Below the pieces are notes generated by a model, which was given only the letters and a program-made list of their open reading frames with translations, searched no databases and was not told where the DNA came from. From positions 1 through 64,000 of the forward strand of contig QKDN01000031.1 in NCBI GenBank assembly GCA_003252535.1: DNA of 64,000 nt, in the 5' to 3' direction. Of this stretch, positions 1 to 8,586 are shown in pieces (positions within the stretch are counted from its first letter, which is position 1; every line of letters begins with the position of its first letter). This stretch comes from Campylobacterota bacterium (GTDB lineage Bacteria > Campylobacterota > Campylobacteria > Campylobacterales > Sulfurovaceae). Made by a program: the position numbers and the translations under genes.

Positions 1-161
1 AGTGGCATTCCGGTATCGACCACACCGCCTGCATGGATGTAGTTGTGATTGGCATAGATCAGATCACCTTCGGTATCGTAGACACCGACCCCCATTGGAT
101 GGAGTTCGAACAGTTCCGTGAAATAGTTGTCTTCTCTGATATTGTATTGTTTCGCTGCCAT
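1..161 (-). CDS. PAS-domain sensory protein, N-terminal fragment
   Basis: The gene runs off the left edge, so only the first 53 residues are visible. They read as the start of a PAS domain: a short helical lead followed by HPMGVGVYDTEGDLIYAN, the usual first PAS strand and turn. PAS domains sense ligands or redox state in kinases, cyclases and sigma-54 activators. The output domain lies outside the window, so the class is unknown. The ATG sits 6 bases after an AGG-containing ribosome site. The 165 bp upstream are A/T-rich and probably hold its promoter. Confidence 0.6.
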   Translation of the reverse strand, partial: MAAKQYNIREDNYFTELFELHPMGVGVYDTEGDLIYANHNYIHAGGVVDTGMP

Positions 162-326
162 CTTATGCCTGTTACTTCTGTTAACACTTACATTCTGTCA
201 GTGTGCCGATGCTGGTTGAGCTTTTTCCTTATCATAGCTTTTTTTTGATTCGATATTTCTGTTTATATCCAAATAATCTCATAATTGTTATATATTTTGT
301 TACAATTATTTTGCCTGTGATTATCA

Positions 327-1325
327 TCATTTGCTTTTGAAAGCGTTGAGGACATCGAGGAGTGTTACGCTGCTCTCATCGGTGATCAGACCATTCGTCG
401 ACGGCCTGAAGATCGCTTCGAGGATCAGTGACCGATCCGACTGGCTCAGTCCACCGCCCTCCTTGATCAGGGCGAGGTAGGTGACGATCATCGTCTCCTT
501 TTCGTATGCCTCCTCTTTGAGGTGGAGATTGCTGAAGATGATCTTCAGCAGCAGCCGGGCTATCCATATAAAGAGTGAGAGGATCAGGATCGACTGGACG
601 ATATGGAGCCAGAAATGCCTGTTGTTCAGTGTCGATACTATAGTCGTGTTGTTCTCGGCTAGAGTCTGGGCCGGGCCTCCCAGATACTGCGCATCGATGG
701 CGGTGATGTTCTGTAGGGTCAGGACGATCAGGATGATCACCCAGAATACGAAAACACCCGAGAGGACCAGCGAAAGCCTGCGGTGTTTGTTCTTTTTCTG
801 GCTCCAGTACTCCTGGGAGGCATGGAGGCGGTTGCTCTCCTCGATCGACCTCCTGGCATCGTGGAATTCCTTTTTGGACTCTTCGAGGGTGGTCTTGTAA
901 GTCTCTAGCTTCTCCTGGAAATCCTCTAAGTCTTTCCTGGCCTTTTCCCTGATCTTCTTGAGCTCTTTCGAAGTGGCTGTTTTGGCAGATTTGTTGGCCT
1001 TGTTGAAAGAGCGTGTGAAGTCGCGCAGTGTATCGATCGAGTTGTGGAAGTTGCTCTTCTTTGCACTGCTTTGCTGGTAATTGGGATCGTTGTAGAGCTC
1101 CAGGAAAAGCTCTTTGAAATCGTTGAGGAGGTAATAGTTGCGGTTGAAGAGGTCGATATTCTCCATGATGGTAGCATCGTCTACGGCGAGGAAGAACTCG
1201 ATCACTTCGAGTATCTTGAGGTAGTACTCTGCTTCGTTGTCCCGGTAGAAGGTCTCTTTTGTCTCTTTGAAGGCCCTGATGGCGTTGATGAGGGTGATGA
1301 GGTTCTCGTACTGGTTAGTCGACAT
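327..1325 (-). CDS. Coiled-coil membrane protein, unknown function
   Basis: A 332-residue protein with a helical N-terminal region, a strongly charged coiled coil at about residues 110-175, a membrane helix near 186-206, a short external loop with NNT motifs, and a second membrane helix near 240-262. The C-terminal tail (EKETMIVTYLALIKEG, then DRSLILEAIFRP) resembles what I recall of the DUF6161 family, but I cannot confirm this. The start overlaps the end of nadE by 11 bp, so the two are probably co-transcribed and translationally coupled. Nothing shows a catalytic site. A scaffold or membrane-stress role is only a guess. Confidence 0.7.
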   Translation of the reverse strand: MSTNQYENLITLINAIRAFKETKETFYRDNEAEYYLKILEVIEFFLAVDDATIMENIDLFNRNYYLLNDFKELFLELYNDPNYQQSSAKKSNFHNSIDTLRDFTRSFNKANKSAKTATSKELKKIREKARKDLEDFQEKLETYKTTLEESKKEFHDARRSIEESNRLHASQEYWSQKKNKHRRLSLVLSGVFVFWVIILIVLTLQNITAIDAQYLGGPAQTLAENNTTIVSTLNNRHFWLHIVQSILILSLFIWIARLLLKIIFSNLHLKEEAYEKETMIVTYLALIKEGGGLSQSDRSLILEAIFRPSTNGLITDESSVTLLDVLNAFKSK

Positions 1326-3219
1326 CTTCGAGCTCCTTCAGCCATGCGCTCATATCGGCATCGCTGGGCATACGCCAGTCTGCCCGGGGGCTGAGACTGA
1401 TCGAACCGACCTTGGGGCCGTCGGGCATACAGCTGCGTTTGAACTGCTGGGTGAAAAAGCGGCGGATGAAGAACGCAAGCCACTTTTTGATCGTCTGTCT
1501 ATCATATTTGCCATCAAAAGCACGGGAGGCGAGGAAGAGTATCTTCGAAGGTTTCGCACCGTACTTGATAAAGTGGTAGAGGAAGAAGTCATGAAGCTCA
1601 TAGGGCCCTACGATCTCCTCGGTCTGCTGGACGATGCGCTCGTTGTCGTGGGGGAGGAGCTCGGGGGAGATAGGGGTGGCGAGGATGTCGTCGATGATGT
1701 CGTGCAGATGCTCATCCTCTTTGAAGTGTTCGATCACATAGCGGATGAGGGTCTTGGGGATGCCGCCATTGAGGGCATACATGCTCATATGGTCGCCGTT
1801 GTAGGTGCTCCATCCCAGTGCTATTTCGCTGAGGTCTCCCGTCCCGATGACAAGGCCACCCTCTTTGTTGGCCATGTTCATCAGTATGGCCGTTCTTGCC
1901 CGTGCCTGGACGTTCTCATAGGTGACGGTGTGTTCGTCAGGATCGTGCCCTATTGCTTCGAACTTGGCCAGTGAGAGCTCTGTGATATCGACCGTCTTGA
2001 GGGTCACCCCCAGCGCCTCGCAGAGCAGCGTCGCGTTATCTTTGGTGCGTCGGGTAGTGCCGAAGCCCGGCATCGTCACCGCGACGATACCCCTGTGGTC
2101 CCACCCCATGATCTCGAATGCCTTGTGGGTAGATAGGAGGGCGAGGGTGGAGTCGAGCCCCCCGGAGATGCCGATGTGAGCCTTTTTGATCCGGGCTCTT
2201 TGCATCCTGGCTATCAGGCCGTGCGCCTGGATATGGATGATCTCCTCACATCGGTGGGCCTTGAGGGCATCGTCGGCGGGGACGAAGGGGAGGGGATCGA
2301 CAGAACGGCGCAGCTCTTTGATAGCGGGGAGTGTACCCAGTTTGACGACGGTCGTCTTTTTACGTCTGGCATCGGCGAAACTGCTCTCGGCGAGCCTGAG
2401 CCATGTGAGGCGGGAGAGGTCGACATCGGCGGTGATGAGCTCATTGTCCATCGAAAATCGGGGCGTGCGGGCGAGGAGCGAGCCGTACTCGCAGATCATC
2501 GAGTCGCCGCCGAATACCGTATCGGTGGTCGATTCCCCCACGCTTGCCGAGCTGTAGGCATAGGCGCACATCGCCCGTGCGCTCTGGCTTCTCACGAGGG
2601 TTTCGCGGTATGTCGCCTTGCCGATGAGCTCATTGCTCGCCGAGAGGTTGAAGATGAGGTTGGCACCGTTGCTTGCCATATGGTTGCTCGGCGGCGTCAC
2701 CGCCCAGAGATCCTCGCATATCTCCACCCCAAAGAGCATATCCGCCCCGTCGCTGAAGAGGAGATCGACACCGAAAGGTATCTCGGAGCCGAGGTACTCT
2801 GTCACTGTGCGGACGATATCCCTGCCGCTGACGAACTGTCGCTTCTCGTAGAACTCCTTGTTATTGGGGAGGTAGCTTTTGGGGACAATACCGAGGATAT
2901 TTCCCGACTGGATCACAGCTGCGCAGTTGTAGAGACGGTTGGCATCGAGGAGGGCGATACCGATAATGGCGACCGTGTTACTCTTTATCGTCTCACTGAG
3001 GATGGTCCGGAGCGCTTCATTCTGCTTCTCGTAGAGATTGTGCTGAAAGAGCAGGTCGCTTGCCGAATAGCTGACAAGGGTAAGCTCGGGGAATATCACG
3101 ACACTTGCATCCTGTGCTTCTGCCTCACGGATCAGTTCGATCACCTCACCTGCATTGGCCTGTGGGTTTGCTATGGTCGTTTTGTGCACTGCTGCGGCGA
3201 TACGGTAAAATCCATGCAT
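1315..3219 (-). CDS. nadE: Glutamine-dependent NAD+ synthetase
   Basis: Catalyses the last step of NAD synthesis: amidation of nicotinate adenine dinucleotide using ATP and ammonia released from glutamine. The 634-residue protein has an N-terminal nitrilase-type glutaminase domain (residues 1-270) with the Glu45, Lys114 and Cys168 triad (FPEL, VPKSYL, VEICEDLW). The C-terminal synthetase domain carries the PP-loop SGGLDST at 352-358. The length is that of the two-domain glutamine-dependent form, whereas the ammonia-only enzyme is about 250 residues. The start at 3219 is chosen because AAAGGAG lies just upstream; an in-frame ATG at 3261 lacks one. The downstream membrane gene overlaps its end. 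Confidence 0.95.
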   Translation of the reverse strand: MHGFYRIAAAVHKTTIANPQANAGEVIELIREAEAQDASVVIFPELTLVSYSASDLLFQHNLYEKQNEALRTILSETIKSNTVAIIGIALLDANRLYNCAAVIQSGNILGIVPKSYLPNNKEFYEKRQFVSGRDIVRTVTEYLGSEIPFGVDLLFSDGADMLFGVEICEDLWAVTPPSNHMASNGANLIFNLSASNELIGKATYRETLVRSQSARAMCAYAYSSASVGESTTDTVFGGDSMICEYGSLLARTPRFSMDNELITADVDLSRLTWLRLAESSFADARRKKTTVVKLGTLPAIKELRRSVDPLPFVPADDALKAHRCEEIIHIQAHGLIARMQRARIKKAHIGISGGLDSTLALLSTHKAFEIMGWDHRGIVAVTMPGFGTTRRTKDNATLLCEALGVTLKTVDITELSLAKFEAIGHDPDEHTVTYENVQARARTAILMNMANKEGGLVIGTGDLSEIALGWSTYNGDHMSMYALNGGIPKTLIRYVIEHFKEDEHLHDIIDDILATPISPELLPHDNERIVQQTEEIVGPYELHDFFLYHFIKYGAKPSKILFLASRAFDGKYDRQTIKKWLAFFIRRFFTQQFKRSCMPDGPKVGSISLSPRADWRMPSDADMSAWLKELEDVD

Positions 3220-3432
3220 GCGACTCCTTTGGATAGCTGTTGAAAGCCACAATGATACCATAGTGTCACTATAGATCGATTTGTTCCCTACTCATAAATA
3301 TAATAAGAATAATATACAATTATCTATCTTATAAGTTTTAATGTTTAATTTATAGAATTATTAAGCTTAGAGAGGGTATCATCATACTATCTGTTAGATA
3401 AAAAAAATTAATAAAAGTAAGGATGGTGTATT

Positions 3433-3804
3433 ATGGTAGAGCATTTATTGGATGACCTTAAAGGGATCGGTGGATATAAAGCAGCGGCATTGTTGGATGC
3501 TACAGGAGAGGTACTGGTCTCGGATGCCTCCAACCTCAAGGGGGATATCGATATGGCGGTTGCCGTATTCAACGATATCTTTGTCACAGGTCACAAGACG
3601 GTCGAAAAACTCTCTCTTGGCAAGATGAAAACAATGCAGTTCATGACAAACCACGGTATCGTACTGATGGAGTGTTCCGGTGCGGGTGAGCACGCGGCGC
3701 ATCTCCATATGTTTGCCATCCTCAGCCAGGATGGGAACCACGCGCTTGCAAGGATGCAGATGACAAAGGCACTCAACAACGCTATCCAGGAGCTTGGAGT
3801 ATAA
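3433..3804 (+). CDS. Roadblock/LC7-domain protein
   Basis: A 123-residue single-domain protein matching the roadblock/LC7 fold: an N-terminal helix, then GYKAAALLDATGEVLVSD, a long central helix and a strand pattern with GIVLMECSG. Bacterial roadblock proteins usually dimerise and act as GAPs or partners of MglA-type Ras-like GTPases in polarity or motility. No GTPase gene is visible nearby, so the partner is unknown. A ribosome site (AAGGATGG) precedes the ATG. The gene is monocistronic and converges on the HD-domain gene. Its leader of about 200 bp is very A/T-rich, consistent with its own promoter. Confidence 0.75.
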   Translation: MVEHLLDDLKGIGGYKAAALLDATGEVLVSDASNLKGDIDMAVAVFNDIFVTGHKTVEKLSLGKMKTMQFMTNHGIVLMECSGAGEHAAHLHMFAILSQDGNHALARMQMTKALNNAIQELGV

Positions 3805-3849
3805 CTCCACTTCTTCCCCGCACCGTTTCAGTAGATACGGTCGATGGGG

Positions 3850-4359
3850 TCAATATCTTTCATACTCTTTTATTCTCTTTTCCAGTACATTATTGAGATA
3901 TCCTGTGGGGCTTTGAAGCGTCTCGTGGATCGTTCGTGCTTCCTCTCTGTAGGTATCCTTTTTCTCATCGCTCCAGTGTGGCGGAGGCGGGTCGAGATTG
4001 GTGATACGGTCGGCTATCTTGACCATCTGTATATATTTCGGCAATGCCTGCAACCTGCGCAGCGAATCATCCTTGGTCAGGGCTTCCACCCCCTCTATGA
4101 TACGGCTGTCGATCTCCTCCCCATAAAGATCATACTCCGTATCCTCCATCACATCATGCAGCAGCGCACACGCCACGGCGATATCTGCCTCCTCGGTCGT
4201 CAACTCCTCATAAGGGAGCGCAGCGATCACTTCCGTCGCCACACTCATCACATGATAGACATAGGGGAGCCCATGCGGCGTAAGCTGCCCCTCGTGAGCT
4301 CTGAGGGCTATGGCGAGGTGTTTTTTGTAGTTGGCAGTGGTGAAGAGGGGTTGGTTCAT
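3850..4359 (-). CDS. HD-domain phosphohydrolase, SpoT/MESH1-like
   Basis: A 169-residue stand-alone HD-domain protein. The metal ligands of the family are visible: His36, the His68-Asp69 doublet in ALLHDVMED, and Asp117 in VKIADRITNL. The order and spacing match the (p)ppGpp hydrolase half of RelA/SpoT and small alarmone hydrolases, and the IADRITNL stretch is especially like that group. Substrate is not proven; (p)ppGpp or another nucleotide 3'-pyrophosphate is the inference. The ATG has an AAGGAAAG ribosome site. Convergent with the roadblock gene. Confidence 0.8.
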   Translation of the reverse strand: MNQPLFTTANYKKHLAIALRAHEGQLTPHGLPYVYHVMSVATEVIAALPYEELTTEEADIAVACALLHDVMEDTEYDLYGEEIDSRIIEGVEALTKDDSLRRLQALPKYIQMVKIADRITNLDPPPPHWSDEKKDTYREEARTIHETLQSPTGYLNNVLEKRIKEYERY

Positions 4360-4519
4360 GGCGCTTTCCTTTTGAGGTATTTTAGCATGGTATAATACAA
4401 TGCAATATCATAGATAAGTTTTTAAATCATTATAGGCGGTTTTGGTGTGAAGCTTCCATTATCGTTTGGCAGTGACAAAGCTATGGAAAATGTAAAGTAG
4501 ATAATTATCCGTAAGTTCG

Positions 4520-4762
4520 TTAACTTACGGATTGGTCTGGATTGGACTTTGTGTCGGACAAACAACACTCTTCAAGTATCATCCTAATATTTTTTATGGG
4601 ATAATCAAATCCCAGTTGTTGTGCACGATGTAGTTTACAAGAGCGTAAATAGATATGCTTCCAGTTTTTTTCCGGCTTCCATCTATCTCTTGAACCCATC
4701 CCTTTGTGTCGATGGAGATGTTTCTGGTAACGTCTCCAGGCTTCATCTCGTTGATAGTCCAT
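4520..4762 (-). CDS. Small basic hypothetical protein
   Basis: An 80-residue protein rich in Arg, Lys, His and Trp in its first half (WRRYQKHLHRHKGMGSRDRW), suggesting nucleic-acid or ribosome binding, with two adjacent cysteines near the C terminus. The ATG follows an AAAAAGGT ribosome site. I do not recognise the family. Its reality rests on composition and the ribosome site only. It stands alone between the HD-domain gene and the carboxynorspermidine synthase. Confidence 0.45.
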   Translation of the reverse strand: MDYQRDEAWRRYQKHLHRHKGMGSRDRWKPEKNWKHIYLRSCKLHRAQQLGFDYPIKNIRMILEECCLSDTKSNPDQSVS

Positions 4763-4891
4763 TTTTTACCTTTTTATCAATGTGTTCAGCAGCCACGATA
4801 ATACGGTAAGAACTAACAGAAGTATTATAACAGAATTTTATTGTTTTGTTGAATCTCTTTTGGGATTCTTTCTGGTAAAGAGGTATGTTAT

Positions 4892-4914
4892 GTTCCCATC
4901 AGGACGATGGGAAC
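4892..4914 (-). terminator. Hairpin after carboxynorspermidine synthase
   Basis: A perfect 9-bp inverted repeat (GTTCCCATC, 5-nt loop, GATGGGAAC) begins 16 bp downstream of the stop codon of the minus-strand gene ending at 4930. It lacks a good U-run, so it may be a 3'-end stabiliser or a member of the short hairpin repeats common in this genome rather than a classic terminator. Confidence 0.4.
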
Positions 4915-4929
4915 AATCAGAAGGAGGGA

Positions 4930-6147
4930 TTATTTTACAATCCTGTCCTCATCAGCACCCAACTCCATCACTTCCCATGGAAGTCCCTGCTTGTTGAGCT
5001 CTTCCATGAACGGATCGGGATCGAGCTGTTCCATATTGAAGACACCTTTGCCGCTCCATTTCCCCTCGAGCATGAGCTTCGCGCCGATCATCGCAGGGAC
5101 GCCAGTGGTGTAGCTGACACCCTGGCTCATCACCTCTGCGTAGCACTCCTCGTGGTCTTTGATCTGGTAGATGTAGATGGTGCGCTCTTTGCCGTCCTTG
5201 AGACCTTTGGCGAAGATACCGATATTGGTCTTCCCCTTTGTTCTCGGCCCCAGGCTCGCTGGGTCTGGGAGGAGGGTCTTGAGGAATTCGATCGGGATGA
5301 TCTGCATACCTTTGTGCTCGACAGGCTCGATACCGAGCATTCCTACATTCTGAAGTACTTCCATGTGTTTGAGGTAGCTCGCACCGAATGTCATGAAGAA
5401 ACGGATTCTTTTCAATCCCTTGATATGCTTCACAAGGCTCTCCATCTCCTCGTGGTAGAGAAGGTAGCTGTCTTTTGGTCCTACCTGCGGATAGTCCCAC
5501 ACCTGCATGATCTCCATCGGGTCTGTCTCGATCCACTCGCCGTTCTCCCAGTATCTTCCCTTGGCGCTCACTTCGCGGAGGTTGATCTCGGGGTTGAAGT
5601 TGGTAGCGAACGGATAGCCGTGGTCGCCTGCGTTGCAGTCGAGGATATCGATGGTGTGGATCTCGTCGAAGTAGTGTTTCTGTGCATAGGCGCAGAATAC
5701 ATTGGTCGCGCCCGGGTCGAATCCGCTGCCGAGGAGTCCCATGATGTTCGCATCTTTGAACTGCCCGTCTCTCTCCCACTGGAGCTTGTACTCGAACTTC
5801 GCTTCGTCCGGGTGTTCGTAGTTGGCCGTATCGAGATAGTCTACGCCGCATTCCGTACACGCATCCATGATCGTGAGGTCCTGGTAGGGGAGGGCGACAT
5901 TGATCACGATATCGGCTTTGGTCGCCTTGATGAGTTCGACCAGTTCGGGGACGGAGTCGGCATCGACACCCGCAGTGGCGATAGTGACGCCGACCTTCTC
6001 CTGGACATTTTTGGCGATATCGTCACATTTGCTCCTGGTTCTGCTCGCAAGTGTGATATTGCCGAAGGTATCGCTGTTCATAGCACATTTGAAGGCTACG
6101 ACATTGCCTACGCCGCCTGCACCGATGATCAATGTATTTCTTGACAT
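4930..6147 (-). CDS. Carboxynorspermidine/carboxyspermidine synthase
   Basis: A 405-residue saccharopine-dehydrogenase-like (LYS1 family) enzyme. It condenses aspartate semialdehyde with diaminopropane or putrescine and reduces the imine with NADPH, giving carboxynorspermidine or carboxyspermidine in the alternative polyamine route used by Vibrio and Campylobacterota. The Rossmann motif GAGGVGNVVA lies at residues 8-17, and LGSGFDPGATN and VSYTTGVPA are typical of the family. The start at 6147 has AAGGAGC just upstream; an in-frame ATG 33 bp earlier is less likely. The partner decarboxylase gene is not in the window. Which diamine is preferred cannot be told from sequence. Confidence 0.88.
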   Translation of the reverse strand: MSRNTLIIGAGGVGNVVAFKCAMNSDTFGNITLASRTRSKCDDIAKNVQEKVGVTIATAGVDADSVPELVELIKATKADIVINVALPYQDLTIMDACTECGVDYLDTANYEHPDEAKFEYKLQWERDGQFKDANIMGLLGSGFDPGATNVFCAYAQKHYFDEIHTIDILDCNAGDHGYPFATNFNPEINLREVSAKGRYWENGEWIETDPMEIMQVWDYPQVGPKDSYLLYHEEMESLVKHIKGLKRIRFFMTFGASYLKHMEVLQNVGMLGIEPVEHKGMQIIPIEFLKTLLPDPASLGPRTKGKTNIGIFAKGLKDGKERTIYIYQIKDHEECYAEVMSQGVSYTTGVPAMIGAKLMLEGKWSGKGVFNMEQLDPDPFMEELNKQGLPWEVMELGADEDRIVK

Positions 6148-6224
6148 TATAGCTCCTTGAATAAAATCTAATTCTAACATAACTTTCGTAAGAGTGCCGC
6201 AGAGGGATTACAAAACGGTTACTG

Positions 6225-6325
6225 CTAAAGACCCACTCCAAAATCGAGCACTCCTGCGCCAAGCGAACGCAAGCGCCCTTTGCAAGGGTTGAGCGCATGG
6301 CTTGTCGCACTCGATCTTGGAATAC
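6225..6325 (-). repeat. ~100-bp dispersed structured repeat, copy 1
   Basis: Read on the minus strand, this stretch matches 24041-24140 on the plus strand over about 100 bp, with identical blocks GTGCGACAAGCCATG, CGCTTGCGTTCGC and TGGCGCAGGAGTGCT. A small hairpin inside differs between copies by paired changes (CCCTT/AAGGG here, CCCAT/ATGGG there). The element fills the gap between the uracil-DNA glycosylase stop and the carboxynorspermidine synthase start. No ORF is conserved, so it is either a small mobile palindromic element or a structured RNA. Confidence 0.75.
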
Positions 6326-6354
6326 GGCAGAGCTATTTGAAATGCCAAAAAGAG

Positions 6355-7017
6355 CTATTCCAGCAGACTCTTGATGAGCTTCAGGTCGGCAAAGGCCTCT
6401 TTCTTGGCGGACGGATTTCTGAGCAGGTAGCCGGGGTGGTAGGTGGGGATGACGCTGTAGTTCCCCATCTGTTTGATTGTGCCTCGTACTTTGGAGATAT
6501 CGCTCTGTTCGCCCGTGAGGTAGTGGTAGGCGTTCTCACCCAGCGCTACGACGATCCTCGGACGGATGATCTCGATCTCTTTTTTGAGGTAGGCCAGACA
6601 GGTGTGTATCTGTGTGGCAGTGGGGCTTTGTCCGTTCAGTGGATGGCATTTGACAAGGTTGCTGAGATAGACCTCGTCCCGGCGCAGACCTATGACATTG
6701 CCTATCATCGCGTCGAGGAGCTCCCCGGCACGCCCGGCGAATATCTCACCATTGCTGTCCTCAGCGGCACTCGGAGCTTCGCCGACGATGAAGAGCTTGG
6801 CTTTGAGGCTCCCTTTGCCAAAGACTGCGTTATGGCGGCTTTTGCTCAATTCGCAGAGATGGCATGATGCGGCCTGTCTGGCGAGTGCATCGATGGTGTG
6901 CGGCAGTACGAGGTTGGAAATATCGTACTTTGGCAGTGTGATATCGGTGTAGCGGTATCCGAGCTGCCTGAGCCAGTAGAGCTGTTTGAGCAGGAGTGCG
7001 TTGTGGAGATTCTTCAT
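6355..7017 (-). CDS. Uracil-DNA glycosylase, family 4 (iron-sulfur)
   Basis: A 220-residue enzyme that removes uracil from DNA, starting base excision repair. Four cysteines (Cys52, Cys55, Cys124, Cys140) have the C-x2-C ... C-x15-C layout that binds [4Fe-4S] in family 4 enzymes. Motif GEAPSAAED (79-87) is a variant of the usual GEAPGxxED, and the C-terminal motif TYHPGYLL (192-199) carries the active-site His. The start at 7017 (MKNLHN) keeps the family length; the open frame extends 312 bp further upstream into an outer membrane protein gene on the other strand and is not used. No clear Shine-Dalgarno precedes it. Confidence 0.9.
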   Translation of the reverse strand: MKNLHNALLLKQLYWLRQLGYRYTDITLPKYDISNLVLPHTIDALARQAASCHLCELSKSRHNAVFGKGSLKAKLFIVGEAPSAAEDSNGEIFAGRAGELLDAMIGNVIGLRRDEVYLSNLVKCHPLNGQSPTATQIHTCLAYLKKEIEIIRPRIVVALGENAYHYLTGEQSDISKVRGTIKQMGNYSVIPTYHPGYLLRNPSAKKEAFADLKLIKSLLE

Positions 7018-7111
7018 AAGGGAAGTATATCTGAAAAAAATTATTTGAATCCTTTCAGAAAATAATATTTTTATGCTACTATCATCGGCAATAAAAAATC
7101 CAGGAGTAACA

Positions 7112-7846
7112 ATGAATAAAATCGGACTCTCTATCGCAGCTGTTGCGATGATCGGTTCTTCACTTTTCGCAGGTGGCGATATCGCCCCGGTCGATACCAG
7201 GACAGTGGATATCCCTGTGACAGAAGTTGCACCGGAATACGCGCTCGGACTGAAAGTAGGTACACTTGGTATAGGTGTCGACCTCTCCATGCCTGTGGCT
7301 GAGAAGCTTAATGTAAGATTCAATGTCAACGGGCTGACATATTCCGACTCTATAGAAGAAGAGGGGATCGATTATGATGGTGATCTCAAGCTCTTTACAG
7401 CGGGTGTTGTGCTCGATTACTATCCGTTCGAAAGCAGCGAGTTCAGGTTTACAGCAGGTGCATACTATAACGGCAATGAATTTGAAGCCAATGCAAAAGC
7501 TGCAAGCAGTACCGGTACGATCGAAGTTGACGGTGTTGACTATGATGTCAATGATTACCAGATCAAAGCCAATGTGACATTCGACGATTTTGCACCGTAT
7601 GCAGGTATCGGATGGGGCAACAAAGTGGCTGCAAGCGGCTGGAGTTGGTCGCTCGATATCGGAGTCATGTATCACAATACCCCCGTGGTCGATCTCACCC
7701 CGGTCTGCGGTCCAGGGGCTACTGAGTGTGCCGCGTTTACCGACGGTGTGCAACAGGAAGAGAATGATATCAAAGAGAATATCGATGATACGCCCGAAGC
7801 AAAGTTCTATCCTGTCGTTATGGTCGGTGTGACCTATTCGTTCTAA
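7112..7846 (+). CDS. Outer membrane beta-barrel protein
   Basis: A 244-residue secreted protein with a signal peptide (residues 1-21, ending SSLFAG) and alternating hydrophobic/polar strands ending in the C-terminal phenylalanine signature (GVTYSF) used by the BAM complex. The acidic, Gly/Tyr-rich strands and the length suggest a small barrel of 8-10 strands, like OprF/OmpW-type or uncharacterised Campylobacterota OMPs. The start at 7112 has CAGGAG 5 bases upstream. A GC-rich hairpin follows the stop. Function beyond the membrane location cannot be assigned. Confidence 0.75.
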   Translation: MNKIGLSIAAVAMIGSSLFAGGDIAPVDTRTVDIPVTEVAPEYALGLKVGTLGIGVDLSMPVAEKLNVRFNVNGLTYSDSIEEEGIDYDGDLKLFTAGVVLDYYPFESSEFRFTAGAYYNGNEFEANAKAASSTGTIEVDGVDYDVNDYQIKANVTFDDFAPYAGIGWGNKVAASGWSWSLDIGVMYHNTPVVDLTPVCGPGATECAAFTDGVQQEENDIKENIDDTPEAKFYPVVMVGVTYSF

Positions 7847-7849
7847 AAT

Positions 7850-7890
7850 CTCCTCCCATTGCTTCTGCCCTCTCGGGGAGGAGTGACATT
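7850..7890 (+). terminator. Possible Rho-independent terminator
   Basis: CTCCTCCC at 7850-7857 pairs with GGGAGGAG at 7876-7883, followed by TGACATTTTT. It lies 4 bp after the outer membrane protein stop. The loop is long (18 nt) and the T-run is offset by 5 bases, so strength is uncertain. Confidence 0.4.
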
Positions 7891-7938
7891 TTTCTCACAA
7901 AAATGTAAAAATTGTAAAAATTATGATATTCTTCACTT

Positions 7939-8586
7939 ATGGAAATAGAGATTCAGAGCGAAGAAGAGCTCGATAATTATACCATCTGTCACAGGTGTCA
8001 TACGCTGCACCGTAACAAAGTACTGGCCGACGGCACCAAAGCGCTGTGCACCGAGTGCGGGGCGGTCCTTTACCAGAAAAACAGGGCTTTGATCAAAAAC
8101 GGCCTCGCCCTGAGTATCTCCGGGCTCATCTTCTTCGCGCTGGCAAATCTTTTTCCCCTTATCAAGGTCCAACTTGTATCAGAGGAGCAGAGCATAAGCG
8201 TCCTGTCTATGCTTTTCGGGCTTATCGACGGGGGATACTATATCGTAGGGTTCTTTGTGGGATTTCTGGTCTTTGTTTTTCCCCTGATGGTCTTTATGAT
8301 CTACTTTGTACTCTTCCTGGCATTGAGGCTCAGGAAAGGGAGGGAGCTGAGCAGGGACCTGCTCATACTGCTGGCATTCGTTTTGCCGTGGAATATGAGC
8401 GATATTTTCCTGATCAGTATCCTGGTGGCGCTGGTGAAACTCTTCGGAATGCTTGAGGTGCAGATGGGGGTGTCATTCTGGAACTTCATAGCTTTTGTTG
8501 CACTCGATCTTTATATGACACGCAATATCCATATCGGCGAGCTGTGGGAACTGAGGGATGAGGTATACCGAAGGAAACAGCAATGA
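7939..8586 (+). CDS. PqiA-like integral membrane protein, first half-protein
   Basis: A 215-residue protein with two CxxC pairs (Cys17/Cys20 and Cys37/Cys40) forming a zinc-ribbon-like head, then about four membrane helices. This is the architecture of one repeat of PqiA/LetA, the inner membrane partner of MCE-domain lipid transporters. In E. coli PqiA two such repeats are fused in one ~417-residue chain; here this gene encodes only one. Its stop overlaps the start of the second half-protein gene (ATGA), so the pair is translationally coupled and presumably forms a heterodimer. It heads the four-gene operon reaching 11371. Confidence 0.82.
   Translation: MEIEIQSEEELDNYTICHRCHTLHRNKVLADGTKALCTECGAVLYQKNRALIKNGLALSISGLIFFALANLFPLIKVQLVSEEQSISVLSMLFGLIDGGYYIVGFFVGFLVFVFPLMVFMIYFVLFLALRLRKGRELSRDLLILLAFVLPWNMSDIFLISILVALVKLFGMLEVQMGVSFWNFIAFVALDLYMTRNIHIGELWELRDEVYRRKQQ

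Noticed and set aside
33-248. 71-codon plus-strand ORF at the left edge
   Set aside because: Overlaps the PAS-domain gene on the other strand and has no ribosome site.
2176-3243. 355-codon open frame antisense to nadE
   Set aside because: No ribosome site; it mirrors the codon structure of nadE, whose motifs are unambiguous.
4885-6144. 419-codon open frame antisense to the carboxynorspermidine synthase
   Set aside because: Low-complexity product typical of a reverse-complement shadow; no ribosome site or family motif.
6355-7329. Longer form of the uracil-DNA glycosylase
   Set aside because: The extra N-terminal 104 residues are antisense to the outer membrane protein signal region and unlike the family.
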